Shown here: in pieces, positions 63,210 to 64,000 of the stretch
Layout of the letters: every line of letters begins with the position of its first letter
Position numbering within the stretch: the first letter of the stretch is position 1
From: Pseudomonadota bacterium
Lineage (GTDB): Bacteria; Bdellovibrionota; Bacteriovoracia; Bacteriovoracales; Bacteriovoracaceae
DNA: 64,000 nucleotides
Direction: 5' to 3'
NCBI GenBank assembly: GCA_027488375.1
Contig: JAIYBW010000005.1
Coordinates: 1 to 64,000, forward strand
Made by a program: the position numbers and the translations under genes
Notes under the pieces: model-generated
Told to the model about the DNA's origin: nothing
What the model saw: only the letters and a program-made list of their open reading frames with translations
Databases searched by the model: none

Positions 63210-64000
63210 ATTTCTTTTTAAGTGCAATTTTTAAGACTTCATCGAAATGTTTTACAGGGAAAAACTGCATTCCTTTGCGATGACGTTCAGGAACTTCCTT
63301 TAAATCCTTTTCATTCTGCCATGGTAAAATAATTGTTTTAATTCCAGCTCTTTTAGCAGCAAGAACTTTTTCTTTTATTCCACCAACTGGAAGAACTTTA
63401 CCAGTTAAACTCAATTCACCAGTCATGGCCACATCACCTCTGACCATTTGATTTGTCGCAAGTGAGTAAAGAGCAAGGGCCATCGTAATACCGGCCGATG
63501 GACCATCTTTTGGAGTCGCTCCAGCAGGTAAATGAAGATGGATCTCATGAGTCGCAAGAAAGTCTGTAGCCTCTTCACCATTTGGAGCTGGCATGATTGG
63601 TGCTACAGTAGCTGGAGCAGACTTAGAAGATTTCACCTTTTTAACAGTGGCCGTTTGTTTTTTCTTTTCCAAATCAATTTGATGCTGAAGAAGTCCTTTA
63701 ATATAGCTATAAGCGAGATTAGCCGATTCCCCCATCACCTCACCTAATTGTCCGGTAAGCTTAAAGCCTTTACCTTTAAGAGGGATAGACTCTACAAATA
63801 AAATATCTCCACCAAAAGCTGTCCAAGCAAGACCTGTCACAATTCCAGGCATGAGTGGTTTTTGGGCCTTATCAGTCTCAAATCTTTTAGGGCCTAAATA
63901 CTTTTCAAGATCTGTCACAGTGGGAGCGAATTTTTTGAATTTTTTAGAAGAAACTTTTTCTAAAGCTGCTCGACGACAGAGTTTTGCTACAAGTTGCTCC
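63208..64000 (-). CDS. Second Lon protease (C-terminal part, N-terminus off window)
   Basis: The frame stays open from 63208 to the right edge; the first residues visible (EQLVAKLCRRAALEK) match Lon AAA+ C-terminal sequence, so the apparent GTG at 63918 is internal. Protease domain: PKDGPSAG Ser and GGIKEK second Lys, 43 residues apart as in Lon. Between VMGESANLAYSYI and HEIHLHLPAG is a roughly 30-residue Lys/Ser/Ala/Pro-rich insertion absent from the full-length Lon in this window. Paralogue rather than copy. Confidence 0.92.
   Translation of the reverse strand, partial: EQLVAKLCRRAALEKVSSKKFKKFAPTVTDLEKYLGPKRFETDKAQKPLMPGIVTGLAWTAFGGDILFVESIPLKGKGFKLTGQLGEVMGESANLAYSYIKGLLQHQIDLEKKKQTATVKKVKSSKSAPATVAPIMPAPNGEEATDFLATHEIHLHLPAGATPKDGPSAGITMALALYSLATNQMVRGDVAMTGELSLTGKVLPVGGIKEKVLAAKRAGIKTIILPWQNEKDLKEVPERHRKGMQFFPVKHFDEVLKIALKKK

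Noticed and set aside
63208..63918. lon-2 as a 236-aa gene starting at GTG 63918
   Set aside because: The frame continues open to the edge and its upstream residues match Lon; the GTG is an internal Val.
1..64000. CRISPR arrays, insertion sequences, prophage
   Set aside because: No repeated spacer pattern, no transposase, integrase or phage structural gene was seen.

Overview
The window is chromosomal, AT-rich bacterial DNA with housekeeping genes packed on both strands. I see no phage, transposase, integrase or CRISPR array. Sheathless-type flagellins, a Tad/Flp pilus island, a b6f-like cytochrome complex with a multiheme cytochrome, two Lon proteases, many small secreted proteins and low GC together suggest a member of the Bdellovibrionota, perhaps Bacteriovorax or Peredibacter-like. 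That placement is inference from gene content and codon bias, not from an rRNA sequence, which lies just outside the left edge.

Layout. 1-343 (minus): tRNA-Ala(TGC) with its own promoter, then a boxA-like, strongly hairpinned leader typical of the segment before 23S rRNA. 425-6649 (minus): respiratory operon, in transcription order HEAT-repeat membrane protein, Rieske protein, split cytochrome b (b6-like, then subunit-IV-like) and an octaheme cytochrome c. 6726-9217 (plus): a membrane protein and a large secreted protein of unknown function. 9214-11687 (minus): thiolase coupled to a membrane protein with a possible HTH. 11780-12665 (plus): a coiled-coil protein followed by a stand-alone FliG-C-like protein. 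12659-22506 (minus): a long operon glmU-glmS-uvrD/pcrA-AsmA-like-mtnA-ppx/gppA-cNMP-binding protein, with most junctions overlapping or nearly so. 22734-26431 (plus): lon, then a CheY-like receiver, a CheX/CheC-like phosphatase and a small secreted protein. 26438-29035 (minus): three small secreted peptides and an RHS/YD-repeat protein.

29092-36892 (minus) is a compact Tad pilus island: flp pilin, four further prepilin-like proteins, prepilin peptidase, CpaB, secretin, a TadZ-TadA fusion ATPase and TadB. Facing it on the plus strand at 37125-37310 is a structured, GC-rich RNA that I identify as 6S RNA. Next come a hypothetical protein, a degenerate SDR-family epimerase, two flagellins (one with a clear sigma-28 promoter), a GNAT acetyltransferase and an UbiB-family kinase.

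43788-64000 holds greA, recG, an FHA protein, an alpha/beta hydrolase, a divergent RelA/SpoT-fold protein, pgpA, recA-recX, a secreted zinc metalloprotease, a nitroreductase, two secreted unknowns, alaS overlapping an oligopeptide-binding lipoprotein, an FlgT-C-like secreted protein, an acyl-CoA synthetase, rpoZ and the C-terminal part of a second Lon that runs off the right edge.

Best candidates for something new: the coiled-coil/FliG-like pair, the 6S RNA next to the Tad promoter, the TadZ-TadA fusion with five different prepilins, the promoter-tRNA-Ala-boxA arrangement implying a 23S gene without a 16S gene before it, and the tandem small secreted peptide family beside the RHS protein.
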